A DNA stretch of 64,000 bases from Streptomyces fuscichromogenes (GTDB lineage Bacteria; Actinomycetota; Actinomycetes; Streptomycetales; Streptomycetaceae): NCBI RefSeq assembly GCF_014645815.1, contig NZ_BMML01000026.1, positions 79,927-143,926 on the forward strand, given 5' to 3'. A program made the translations under genes and the position numbers. This document shows positions 8,684 through 16,290 of this stretch, piece by piece. Within the stretch, counting starts at the first letter, position 1; the number at the start of each line of letters is the position of its first letter. The notes below the pieces were generated by a model. The model was not told the origin of the DNA and did not search any database. It was given only the letters and a program-made list of their open reading frames with translations.

Positions 8684-9544
8684 CTAGTCGTTGCTGCTGA
8701 AGATCGCCACCAGACGCAGCATCTCGATGTAGATCCACACCAGCGTCATGGTGAGACCGAACGCGGCCAGCCATGCCTCGTTCTTCGGGGCGCCGTAGGC
8801 GATGCCGTCCTCGATCTGCTTGAAGTCGAGGGTCAGGAAGAACGCGCCGAGCAGGATCGCGATGATGCCGACGATCGCGCCGAGCGGGCCGAAGCTGCGC
8901 AGTCCGCCGTTCTCGGCGACGCCGAACGCGACCAGCAGCAGGTTGACCGCCATGACCAGCACGAAGGCGATGGCGATGGCCATGCCGATGCGGGCGTAGC
9001 GGGCGGTGACGCGGATCCAGCCGGCCCGGTAGACCAGCAGCGTCGCGGCCGAGACCGCCATGGTGCCGAGCACCGCCTGGAACGGGGCGCCGCTCCACTG
9101 GCTGTTGTACATCTCGCTGATGACGCCGAGGAAGACGCCCTCGAAGGCGGCGTATCCCAGGATCAGCGCGGGCACCGGGGTGCGCTTGAAGCTCTGGATC
9201 ATGGCCAGGACGAACGCGATGATCGCGGAGCCCACGGCCAGGCCGTAGCTGGTCGTGGTGACCGGCAGCAGCGCCCAGGCGAGGACCGCGCCGACGGCGA
9301 CCGTGCCGAGCGTCATCGCGGAGCGCGTGATGACGTCGTCCATGGTCATCCGGCCGGTGGCGGCCGGGGCCTGCGGCGGAGCGCCCTGCTGGAGGTCCTG
9401 CTGGGCATAGGGGTTGTTCGCGTACGGGTTCTGCGCGTACGGGTTGCCCTGTGCGTACCCGGCCTGCGGCGCGGTGTTGAAGCCCGCGTAGCCGTTGTCG
9501 CGGCTGAAGCCCCGTCGCGAGAAGACCGGGTTGCTGCTCCTCAT
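8684..9544 (-). CDS. Bax inhibitor-1/YccA family membrane protein
   Basis: A 286-aa protein. The first about 75 residues are cytoplasmic and contain Tyr/Gln/Asn-rich repeats (NPYAQ-like). Seven hydrophobic segments follow from about residue 85 to the end, matching the Bax inhibitor-1/YccA (UPF0005) fold. Acidic residues in the last helices (DFKQIEDGIAYG region) match positions that form the pH/Ca-sensing centre in characterised homologues. The ATG at 9544 has a GGAG site (ccatggaggagtg on the coding strand). Role in Streptomyces is unknown; monocistronic. Confidence 0.9.
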   Translation of the reverse strand: MRSSNPVFSRRGFSRDNGYAGFNTAPQAGYAQGNPYAQNPYANNPYAQQDLQQGAPPQAPAATGRMTMDDVITRSAMTLGTVAVGAVLAWALLPVTTTSYGLAVGSAIIAFVLAMIQSFKRTPVPALILGYAAFEGVFLGVISEMYNSQWSGAPFQAVLGTMAVSAATLLVYRAGWIRVTARYARIGMAIAIAFVLVMAVNLLLVAFGVAENGGLRSFGPLGAIVGIIAILLGAFFLTLDFKQIEDGIAYGAPKNEAWLAAFGLTMTLVWIYIEMLRLVAIFSSND

Positions 9545-9691
9545 TTCACTCCTCCATGGCCACCCTGCGTGGCCTTGGCGTCAAGAGTAATGGATTGGCA
9601 AAAGATTGACCCTACTACCTGCGGAGGATCTTTCCCTCGCCGTGCTGCGCAACACGCTACGCGGAGCCCTGATTCCCGGCCACGGCGGGTT

Positions 9692-10867
9692 TCATTCCCA
9701 GGGGAAGCCGGTGTAGGCCTCCGCGAGGTCGGTCTCGGCCGCCCGGGAGGAGGCGATCCGGCCGAGCCTGGCCAGCTGGAGCCGGGCGTCGAAGGGGCTG
9801 TCGCCGGGGCCGGGGTGGAGCATGCTCGTCATGTCGTACGAGAACCGCTCGGCCTGCCAGACCCGGCGCAGGCAGGTCGCCGAGTAGGCGTCGAGCAGTT
9901 CCGGTGAGCCCGTCTCCCGCTCGTGGACCAGGGCGCGGGCGAAGGTCACGACGTCACCCACCGCCAGGTTCAGCCCCTTGGCGCCGGTCGGCGGCACGAT
10001 GTGGGCGGCGTCCCCGGCGAGGAAGAGCCGGCCGTGCCGCATGGGCTCGTGGACGTACGACCGCATGGGCGTGACCGACTTCTGGGTGATCGGGCCGCGC
10101 TCCAGGCGCCAGTCGTCGGCGGTCTCGAAGCGCCGCTCCAGCTCGTCCCAGACCGCCTCGTCGGTCCAGTCCTCGGCGTCCGTGTCCGCCGGGACCTGGA
10201 GGTAGAGGCGGGAGACGGACGGGGAGCGCATGGACAGAAGGGCGAAGCCGCGGTCGTGGCGGGCGTAGACCAGTTCGTCGTGCGAGGGGGCGACGTCGGC
10301 GAGGACGCCCAGCCAGGCGTAGGGGTAGGTGCGTTCGAAGACCCGGGCGAGGGACTCGGGGAACGCGGTGCGGGCGACGCCCCAGAAGCCGTCGCAGCCG
10401 ACGACGTGGTCGCACTCCAGGACGTCCTCCCGGCCCTCGTGCCGGAACCGCACCCGGGGCCGCTCGCTCTCGGCGTCCTCCACCGCCAGCGCCTCCGCCT
10501 CGAAGAGCAGCGGGCCGCCCTCCTTGAGCTGGAGGGCGATGAGGTCCTTGCAGACCTCGGTCTGGGCGTAGACCGTCACGGACCGGCCGCCGGTGAGGCC
10601 GGGGAAGTCGACTCGGTGGCGCTGCCTCGCGAAGCGCAGCTCGATGCCGTCGTGGCGCAGTCCCTCGCGGTCCATGCGCTCCCCGGCGCCGGCCGCGCGC
10701 AGCACGTCCACCGTGCCCTGCTCCAGGATCCCGGCGCGCTGGCGGTGCTCGACGTAGGAGCGGTCACGGCTCTCCAGGACGACCGAGTCGATGCCGGCGT
10801 TGTGCAGCAGCCGTGCGAGGAGGAGCCCGGCGGGTCCGGCTCCGATGATGCCGACGGTGGTGCGCAT
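9692..10867 (-). CDS. pobA: 4-hydroxybenzoate 3-monooxygenase
   Basis: An FAD-dependent aromatic hydroxylase of 391 aa that converts 4-hydroxybenzoate to protocatechuate with NAD(P)H and oxygen. The FAD-binding GAGPAG is at residues 9-14, the DG motif (GCDGFWG) is near 160 and the second FAD motif FLAGDAAHIVPPTGAKG near 285. The segment YVEHRQRAGILEQGTVD near 40-56 is diagnostic for PobA. Neighbours are not pathway genes, so protocatechuate must be handled by pca genes elsewhere. A perfect palindrome lies 79 bases upstream of the start and probably controls it. Confidence 0.93.
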   Translation of the reverse strand: MRTTVGIIGAGPAGLLLARLLHNAGIDSVVLESRDRSYVEHRQRAGILEQGTVDVLRAAGAGERMDREGLRHDGIELRFARQRHRVDFPGLTGGRSVTVYAQTEVCKDLIALQLKEGGPLLFEAEALAVEDAESERPRVRFRHEGREDVLECDHVVGCDGFWGVARTAFPESLARVFERTYPYAWLGVLADVAPSHDELVYARHDRGFALLSMRSPSVSRLYLQVPADTDAEDWTDEAVWDELERRFETADDWRLERGPITQKSVTPMRSYVHEPMRHGRLFLAGDAAHIVPPTGAKGLNLAVGDVVTFARALVHERETGSPELLDAYSATCLRRVWQAERFSYDMTSMLHPGPGDSPFDARLQLARLGRIASSRAAETDLAEAYTGFPWE

Positions 10868-10945
10868 CGGTCGTTCCCTTCCGTGGACGGGCGTCAGCGC
10901 CCGGGATCCCGAGCGGGGGGCGCCTCAGATCGAGGTATGTTCGCC

Positions 10946-10965
10946 TGGTGAAATTTACTTCACCA
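10946..10965 (-). promoter_or_regulatory. Palindromic operator upstream of pobA
   Basis: TGGTGAA (10946-10952) and TTCACCA (10959-10965) form a perfect 7-bp dyad with a six-base AT-rich centre (ATTTAC), in an otherwise GC-rich gap. The position fits the pobA promoter. No regulator gene is adjacent, so a distant PobR/PcaR-type regulator is inferred. Confidence 0.55.
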
Positions 10966-11086
10966 AGTTCCCCCGAGTGTCCGTCCGGTCGTATCCCCTG
11001 TCAATGGAGGCGGGACATGGCAGGCCGCCGGGCCCGCGGGAGACGGTCGCGGGCCCGGCGGCCGGTTCAGAGGACGGCGGAAGGGG

Positions 11087-11764
11087 TCAGTGGCCCGGCC
11101 AGCCGTCCAGGTGACGGTGCAGGGTGACGTCCTTCTGCGGGTCGCCCTTCGGGGCGCTCGCGACCGCGTCGTGCAGGACGGCGGTGACCTCGGCGGCGAG
11201 CCCGTCGGCCCGCGTGCGCAGGTCGGCGGCGGGCAGGGTGGAGCGGGTCAGCGCGTCGAGCCGGCGGTGGATGTCGGCGAGCTTGTCCTGGGTGGCCCTG
11301 TCGAAGCGCAGCTCGGTCGGCGTGGAGACCACGAACTGGTAGGCCCCGGCGAGGGTCTGACAGCCCGTGCACTCCTTGTTGGCCGCGTCGCTGAGGTTCA
11401 CCGCGTTCAGGTGGGTGCGCTCGTTCCCGGCGACCGTGACGATCTGGAAGGAGAGGGCCACCGAGCGGCAGTGGTCGTCCGCCGAGCAGCCGGCCGAGAC
11501 GGCGTTGGCCTGGTTGCGTACGGCGGTGGCGTTCACCGTGCCGAACTGGCGGACCGTGAAGGAGTCCTTGGCCTGGGTGTGGTGCGCGCGGTCGGCGTGG
11601 CTGAAGACGTGGTCGGAGACGACCGCGGCGTGCGGGGCGAAGGTGGCCGCCTGCGCGGGCACGGCGGTGGCCGCGCCGGCGACCCCGGCGGCGAACAGGC
11701 CGATCCGGACCGCCCGCCGGGTGAGCGGACCTGCGGTGACGCGTGTTTTCCGATGACTGCTCAT
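11087..11764 (-). CDS. Secreted cysteine-containing protein, unknown function
   Basis: A 225-aa protein with a clear signal peptide: RKTR/RR residues, a hydrophobic stretch near 20-36 and an AQAA-type cleavage site near residue 40. The mature part has four Cys in two clusters (CSADDHC and CTGC), suggesting disulphides, and a helical C-terminal half with Arg/Leu heptads. No enzymatic motif is seen. It is the last gene of the run peptide 2 - peptide 1 - M50 peptidase - this gene, only 72 bases after the peptidase, so it is probably co-transcribed and may be the exported partner or target of that system. Function is unknown. Confidence 0.75.
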   Translation of the reverse strand: MSSHRKTRVTAGPLTRRAVRIGLFAAGVAGAATAVPAQAATFAPHAAVVSDHVFSHADRAHHTQAKDSFTVRQFGTVNATAVRNQANAVSAGCSADDHCRSVALSFQIVTVAGNERTHLNAVNLSDAANKECTGCQTLAGAYQFVVSTPTELRFDRATQDKLADIHRRLDALTRSTLPAADLRTRADGLAAEVTAVLHDAVASAPKGDPQKDVTLHRHLDGWPGH

Positions 11765-11836
11765 GGAGTTCTCCTGTGCTCCTGTACTGCTGCGGTAAGT
11801 GGTGGTGCCGCCCGTCGGGCGCCCGTCGGCCGCCCG

Positions 11837-13744
11837 TCAGGACGTGGCCGGGGCCGGGGTCGCCGAGTCGCTGGCCGGCGGCGGGGACGGGCTGGGTGTC
11901 GGGGACACCGGGACGCTCTCCGAAGGGGTGGGCGTCGGGGACGCCGGCACGCTCTCCGGCGGCGAGGACACCGGCTCGGTGACCGGTCCCCCGCTGGCGG
12001 GCGCCGGTGACCTGGTGGCGCCCCGCCCGGGGCTGGCCGACGCGGAGGCGGACGGCGACGCCGAGGCGGACGCACCGCGCGACGTCTGTCCGGCCGAGGG
12101 CACGGCGCTCGCCCCGGCCGAGCCGGACGGCCCGCCGGGCACCGTGTCCGAGGGCGCACCGGAGTCCGTCGGCCGGTCCGGGGTCGAGGCCTGCCGGGCC
12201 GGCGGCGGTTCCTCGGTCGGCACCCCCGGCTGCAGGATCGGTGCGATCGGCGGCTGCTTGGGCAGCGGCTTCGGGGTCACCCCGGACATCCAGGCGTAGC
12301 TGAGTCCGGTGAGTCCGGCGAGGGCGAGGGCGCAGATCACGAGCCTCAGCCTCGGCCGGTCCGCGGTGGCGCGCTTGGCGGCCCGGACGATCCGGCCGCC
12401 GATCTTCACGGACAGGTAGACGACACCGGCCATCGGGCACAGCAGCATCACGCAGCCGATCGTCCCGACCAGCCCCTCGACGATCTTCCCGTCCACGAAC
12501 GCGGCGCCGGTGCCGACCAGTTGCTCGGTCAGCGAGCGGATCATCGTGGTGAGGATGCGCGGCAGGTTCCACAGCGCGTACCCGAGTTCGCCGATGATCA
12601 GCGGGACCATCGTGAGCACCCAGGTGGCGACGATCGCCCGCGCCGACTTCTTCAGCCCGGCGACCTCCTCGCGGGCCCGGTCCCCCCTCGGCCCCGGTAC
12701 CAGGCCCAGCAGGATCGGCTTGATCTTGCCGTACAGGTCCGGGACCCCGGCCAGGTCGCCGAGGATGTAGTAGCCGTCCAGCCGTACGGCCGGCATCAGC
12801 TGTTCCATGATCTCGAAGTGCCCGAGATACACCGTGGCCAGGAAGAACTGTGCCCCGGTGGCGAAGTAGGCACCGGCCATGGCCAGCATGAAGACGACGT
12901 TGAAGTAGACGCCGCCCAGGTCGGTGCGGAGCCGGCCGCCCCGCCCGATCCGGTAGACGTCGGTGACGTCGGTGTACATCGACGGCCAGATGAGGAAGAG
13001 CCCGCACCCGATGCAGCCGGGGCGGGCACCTCCGTATCTGCACGCGGAGGCGTGTCCGAACTCGTGGAAGACGAGGGAGGCCACGGTGAGCACGAAGACG
13101 ACGAGGATCAGGACCGGCTGGTCGAGCACCTCCAGGACGGGCTCGATCGCCCCGAAGAACCCGAACAGCCAGACGTCCATGGCGACGGCCGAGCCGAGCA
13201 CCAGCGCGACCGCGACCGGCCGGTGCAGCCACGCAAGCGACCGTGCGATCTTCGCCGTACGCCGCTCGTTGAAGATGACCCGGTGGCCCTTGAGGGCGAG
13301 CAGCAGGTCGGAGCGCGGGGCGTCGACCTCGTCGTCCTCCTGGCCCTCCGGGACCGTGACACCCAGCGGTTCCAGCTTCTTCTCGACGAGGTAGCGGATG
13401 TTCTCCCCGCTGACCTCGCGCCCGAAGCGGGCGCTGACCCGGTGCGCGATGGCCTCGGCGTCGCGCACGCCGTCGACCGACGACGCCACCAGGTACAGCA
13501 GCCTGGACAGCTGCACGACCTGCCCGTCCCCCCGACGGGCGATGTACTTGGGTTCGGTGAAACCCGACCCCTGGTACTCGCCGTGCAACCGCAGTCCCGC
13601 GCTCAGCCTCGGGACCGGCGACGGCTGTTCGACCACCGGCAGGTTGCCCGTCGCCACCTGCTCGTAGGTCACCGGCCAGCCGCCGGGTCCGGGCACCGGG
13701 CCCGTTTCGTACAGCGCGGCGGCCCCGTCTCCGAGAACCGTCAT
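11837..13744 (-). CDS. M50-type membrane zinc metallopeptidase with PqqD-like N-terminus
   Basis: A 635-aa multi-pass protein. Residues about 60-135 resemble a PqqD-like/winged helix peptide-binding domain. Several transmembrane segments follow from about 175, and the zinc motif HEFGH is at 227-231. A downstream RLDGYYILGD (Asp323) is the expected third-ligand block of site-2/M50 proteases. Membrane segments end near 480, and the last about 130 residues are a Pro/Ser/Thr tail. This layout resembles the YydH group of peptide-processing M50 proteases. It sits directly downstream of two small peptide genes, so it probably cleaves or exports them. The ATG at 13744 has GGGAG upstream. Confidence 0.85.
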   Translation of the reverse strand: MTVLGDGAAALYETGPVPGPGGWPVTYEQVATGNLPVVEQPSPVPRLSAGLRLHGEYQGSGFTEPKYIARRGDGQVVQLSRLLYLVASSVDGVRDAEAIAHRVSARFGREVSGENIRYLVEKKLEPLGVTVPEGQEDDEVDAPRSDLLLALKGHRVIFNERRTAKIARSLAWLHRPVAVALVLGSAVAMDVWLFGFFGAIEPVLEVLDQPVLILVVFVLTVASLVFHEFGHASACRYGGARPGCIGCGLFLIWPSMYTDVTDVYRIGRGGRLRTDLGGVYFNVVFMLAMAGAYFATGAQFFLATVYLGHFEIMEQLMPAVRLDGYYILGDLAGVPDLYGKIKPILLGLVPGPRGDRAREEVAGLKKSARAIVATWVLTMVPLIIGELGYALWNLPRILTTMIRSLTEQLVGTGAAFVDGKIVEGLVGTIGCVMLLCPMAGVVYLSVKIGGRIVRAAKRATADRPRLRLVICALALAGLTGLSYAWMSGVTPKPLPKQPPIAPILQPGVPTEEPPPARQASTPDRPTDSGAPSDTVPGGPSGSAGASAVPSAGQTSRGASASASPSASASASPGRGATRSPAPASGGPVTEPVSSPPESVPASPTPTPSESVPVSPTPSPSPPPASDSATPAPATS

Positions 13745-13802
13745 ATGTGGTCTCCCCCCGAGTCCCCATGGTGTTCCGCCCGGTGTTTCCCCCCGACAGC
13801 CG

Positions 13803-13838
13803 GGGGCGCCGCCGCCGGGGCGACGGCGGCGGCGCCCC
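13803..13838 (-). terminator. Strong hairpin between peptide genes and peptidase gene
   Basis: A perfect 14-bp GC stem (13803-13816 with 13825-13838) around an 8-base loop lies six bases after the stop of the first peptide gene and 58 bases before the peptidase start. Such a partial terminator commonly gives high expression of precursor peptide genes over downstream enzymes; that role is inferred here. Confidence 0.7.
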
Positions 13839-13844
13839 GGGGTA

Positions 13845-14063
13845 CTACTGGGTGACGCTGATGGTCTGCGCGGCCGACGACTCGGCGGACGACCAGGCGG
13901 AGTGGTCGTTCAGCGCGGCGGACTGGTTGGACGCGTCGATGTTCGCGATGTGCTTGGTGACGTTGACCGTCTTGCCGAAGCTGAACTTCAGACGGCCGAG
14001 GGCCTCACGGCCCGGCAGCAGCTCGGCGGACTCGTTCTCCAGCTCGTTCATGTCCATGCTCAT
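13845..14063 (-). CDS. Putative precursor-like small peptide, copy 1
   Basis: A 72-aa, Cys-free peptide. Residues about 7-26 are acidic then Leu/Arg rich (ELLPGREALGRLKF), like a leader region. The C-terminal part (from about 29) is Asn/Ser/Thr/Ala rich and ends QTISVTQ. It is over 80% identical to the neighbouring peptide at 14139. The ATG at 14063 has an AAGGGA site. The strong downstream hairpin, the M50 peptidase behind it and the duplicate copy suggest a secreted or processed peptide system. No known RiPP family is recognised; a structural or signalling peptide are alternatives. Confidence 0.75.
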   Translation of the reverse strand: MSMDMNELENESAELLPGREALGRLKFSFGKTVNVTKHIANIDASNQSAALNDHSAWSSAESSAAQTISVTQ

Positions 14064-14138
14064 GACGGATGTCCCTTCGTTTCGTGTGCGATGAGGTTGG
14101 GGTCGATCTCGGCGCCGGCGCCGTGCGCCAGGGCGTTA

Positions 14139-14354
14139 CTACTGGTGGACGCTGATGGTCTGACCGGCGCCGGAGTCGGCCACCGACCACGACGAGTGGT
14201 CGTTCAGCGCGGCGGACTGGTTGGACGCGTCGATGTTCGCGATGTGCTTGGTGACGTTGACCGTCTTGCCGAAGCCGAACTTCAGACGGCCGAGGGCCTC
14301 ACGGCCCGGCAGCAGCTCGGCGGACTCGTTCTCCAGCTCGTGGGCGTCCATCAT
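14139..14354 (-). CDS. Putative precursor-like small peptide, copy 2
   Basis: A 71-aa paralogue of the peptide at 13845. The central block from ELENESAELLPG through ASNQSAALNDHS is nearly unchanged; differences cluster at the N-terminus and in the last 17 residues (ending QTISVHQ). I choose the ATG at 14354 because GAGGGGG lies eight bases upstream; starts further upstream lack a site. It is first in the minus-strand run and faces the divergent HTH regulator across 230 bases that carry TGTCCAA boxes. Function is unknown; a processed exported peptide is the working idea. Confidence 0.75.
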   Translation of the reverse strand: MMDAHELENESAELLPGREALGRLKFGFGKTVNVTKHIANIDASNQSAALNDHSSWSVADSGAGQTISVHQ

Positions 14355-14416
14355 GATCTGTTCCCCCTCAGGGATAGACATTTCCGATCGGACCGAGTCA
14401 GGTTCCCCCCGGACTC

Positions 14417-14457
14417 TGTCCAATCTGGTCGGACGTTCTGTCCAACGAGATTGGACA
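14417..14457. promoter_or_regulatory. Cluster of TGTCCAA boxes (putative operator)
   Basis: Three copies of TGTCCAA occur within 41 bases: direct copies at 14417-14423 and 14439-14445 and an inverted copy at 14451-14457. The outer pair extends to the 8-bp dyad TGTCCAAT/ATTGGACA. They lie in the gap between the divergent HTH gene and the peptide operon, the expected place for the operator of that regulator. Confidence 0.6.
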
Positions 14458-14584
14458 CTAGGCCCTGCGGAACCCCTCGCGCAACCCCTTCCGCAAATCA
14501 CCCTCTCGGCCTATCGCGGACCCGCCCGTAGAATCGGCCGCGACATGGCGGACTCCGCAGGTGGCGAGCAGGAAGTGACGGTCA

Positions 14585-15025
14585 GTGACCAACGCGCTGC
14601 AACAGTTGATCCGTGAGCACCTCGACCGCAAGGGCTGGTCCTACGGCGACGTGGCACGCCGCGGTGGCATCCCCCGCTCCACCGTGCACCACCTGGCCAC
14701 CACCGAACGCGTGGTCCGGATGCCCCAGGCGACCACCCTGGAAGGCCTGGCCAAGGGCCTGGAGCTGCCGCTGGAGGCGATCCGCCGCGCCGCCGCCGAG
14801 GCCTGCGGGATCCACGTGTACGACACCTCGCCGGCCGCGGAACCGAACGGCACCGCCGACCCCGACGTCGCGCTGCTCATCGCGAGTGTCCAGAAACTGT
14901 CGGCGGACGACCGCCGGCATGTCACCGCGCTCGTGGAGTCCCTGCTGGACCGTTCCTCCGGCCCCGCGAAGCCCGCCAGACCCGCGAGACCCGCCGGGCC
15001 CGCCGGGCCCACCGGGGAGAAGTGA
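14585..15025 (+). CDS. HTH DNA-binding regulator with collagen-like tail
   Basis: A 146-aa protein. Residues about 8-70 form an XRE-type helix-turn-helix (WSYGDVARRGGIPRSTVHHL region). Residues about 95-122 form an acidic helical segment (LIASVQKLSADDRRHVTALVESLLD), and the end is a short collagen-like run of PAR/PAG triplets. The start is the GTG at 14585, preceded by AGGAAG. It is divergent from the peptide/M50 operon, with TGTCCAA boxes in the shared gap. It is therefore the likely regulator of that operon and perhaps of itself. Confidence 0.8.
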   Translation: MTNALQQLIREHLDRKGWSYGDVARRGGIPRSTVHHLATTERVVRMPQATTLEGLAKGLELPLEAIRRAAAEACGIHVYDTSPAAEPNGTADPDVALLIASVQKLSADDRRHVTALVESLLDRSSGPAKPARPARPAGPAGPTGEK

Positions 15026-15166
15026 CCAACGCCGGACCGCACCCGGACGTTCTTCCGTCAAGTCGGAAAAATAATCCAACTCCGCACGAAAGCGTCAAGA
15101 TCCAGGGTTAGTCTCTCGTTGCCCGGGACGCGAGAGCCGCACGACCACGGGCTCTCAGGGGGACAT

Positions 15167-15427
15167 GTGTTGTTCGTGCACGGCGGACCGGCGACGGCCG
15201 TGGTCCGGAAACCCGACGGCGAGTCCGTCGTCCTGCTGTCCGGGGAACTGCCCGAGGTGCTCACCGACGCGTCGGTCACCGAACTGCTGGACCTGGCCGC
15301 CGCCATCCTGGATCCGGGCGAACTCGCCCTCTTCGAGGAGTGCATGCGCACCCTGCGCCACAACGGCATGCGCGCCGGCCGCCGGATCGAGATCGACGGC
15401 GCGGTCCTGACCGTCTACGAGGGGTGA
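15167..15427 (+). CDS. Small conserved protein, unknown function
   Basis: An 86-aa protein beginning at GTG 15167 (VLFVHGGPATAVVRKPDGES), which has GGGGG about five bases upstream; a TTG further upstream (15119) gives an implausible His/Pro-rich extension. The protein is acidic and has a helical middle and a final beta-like segment (IEIDGAVLTVYEG). No motif is recognised. It follows the HTH gene by 141 bases in the same direction and may belong to the same accessory locus. Confidence 0.65.
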   Translation: MLFVHGGPATAVVRKPDGESVVLLSGELPEVLTDASVTELLDLAAAILDPGELALFEECMRTLRHNGMRAGRRIEIDGAVLTVYEG

Positions 15428-15795
15428 GCCCCAGGACTCGTCAGGACTCGTCCGGGGGCGGAGTCCGGAGGGAGCCGGCCTTACGCAGGGCGCTGGCCGC
15501 GCTCTGCGTCACGGAGATCTGCTGCGCGCTCCGGGCGGACGGGCGGGCGCGGCGATCGGGGAGGCGTTGGCGGGCCCCGCGGTGCCGGGCTGGGCGGTGG
15601 CCACGGGTCGGCCGGGCTGGGCGGTGGCCATGTGTCCGCCGGGCTGGGTGGTCCTGGCGGCCGGTTTCGTGGTGACGGCCGTGCTCGGCCCACGGCCGGT
15701 CGCCTGGTCGGCCGGATTCCCCCGGGAGCGGGCCGGGCCGAGGATGTGACGGCGCCGACCCGGCCGCTCCGTCGGGTCGGCCGTGGTGCGGGAAG
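15428..15795. other. Gap with a possible degenerate ORF on the minus strand
   Basis: Between the small protein gene and bldA. On the minus strand one frame gives an Ala/Pro/Gln-rich stretch (around MATAQPGRPVATAQPG, near 15580-15640) with high third-position GC. It stops at 15509, whereas a second frame ending at 15441 continues with AQQISVTQSAASALRKAG, also with high third-position GC. The ISVTQ segment recalls the C-terminus of the peptide at 13845. A frameshifted relic is possible; no intact gene is supported. Confidence 0.3.
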
Positions 15796-15878
15796 TGCCC
15801 GGAACCGGACTTGAACCGGTACGCCCGCGAGGGGCAGCGAGGTTTAAGCTCGCCGTGTCTGCATTCCACCATCCGGGC
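15796..15878 (-). tRNA. bldA: tRNA-Leu (anticodon UAA), bldA
   Basis: The minus strand folds into a class II tRNA. The 7-bp acceptor stem GCCCGGA pairs with TCCGGGC (15872-15878 with 15797-15803) and the discriminator A is at 15796. The anticodon stem GCGAG/CTCGC encloses the loop CTTAAAC, with anticodon TAA at 15844-15846. The long variable arm CTGCCCCTCGCGGGCGT and T arm with GGTTCAAGTCC complete it. CCA is not encoded. A leucine tRNA reading UUA is bldA of Streptomyces, which limits translation of TTA-containing developmental and antibiotic-regulatory genes. I see no in-frame TTA in the confidently called genes of this window. Confidence 0.96.
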
Positions 15879-16290
15879 AGGCCATGGGCTCCGCTACGAG
15901 GTTCCGAGCCTATCGGGAGGCGTCCCCCGAACAGCGGACGGGCGACCCGATGTTGTCTTATTTTATTGAGGTCTGAGGGAGCATCAGCCCCCGGAACTAG
16001 CCATCCGCACTTGCCAGTAGCGTTACGCGCGGTGGGTCGGCGCGTACGTGGAATGACGGAATTTCACCGTCCGAACAAGGGGGCTCCACCTGTTCTCGAC
16101 GATCGGGAGTCTGTGATTCCGGATAGTCGGCCTCAGGGTCCGCCGTCATCCCCAGGTATGACTCCGCGCCCCCGCGGTCCGCCCCGAGTCGCCCCCCGGA
16201 ACCGGAACTGCGGCTGACTACACGGGCCCGAACGGCCGAGACGATGGTGCGGTCCCCATGACGCCGTCGTCCCGACAGGAGCACCCTTCC
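15879..16290. promoter_or_regulatory. bldA upstream region and ABC operon leader
   Basis: On the minus strand TAGGCT (15907-15912) with CTGTTC (15929-15934) 16 bases upstream could be the bldA promoter, placing the 5' end about 20 bases before the tRNA. A strikingly AT-rich block (about 15953-15972) follows upstream. The rest of the gap leads to the ABC transporter genes and contains the dyad GACGGAATTTCACCGTC near 16056. No ORF is supported. Confidence 0.4.

Noticed and set aside
10946..10965. Rex operator at pobA
   Set aside because: The arms are TGGTGAA/TTCACCA with a six-base centre; Rex sites have a four-base centre and TTGTGAA arms.
16258..16290. ATG at 16258 as the ABC ATPase start
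   Set aside because: No ribosome site precedes it, while AGGAG precedes the GTG at 16291.
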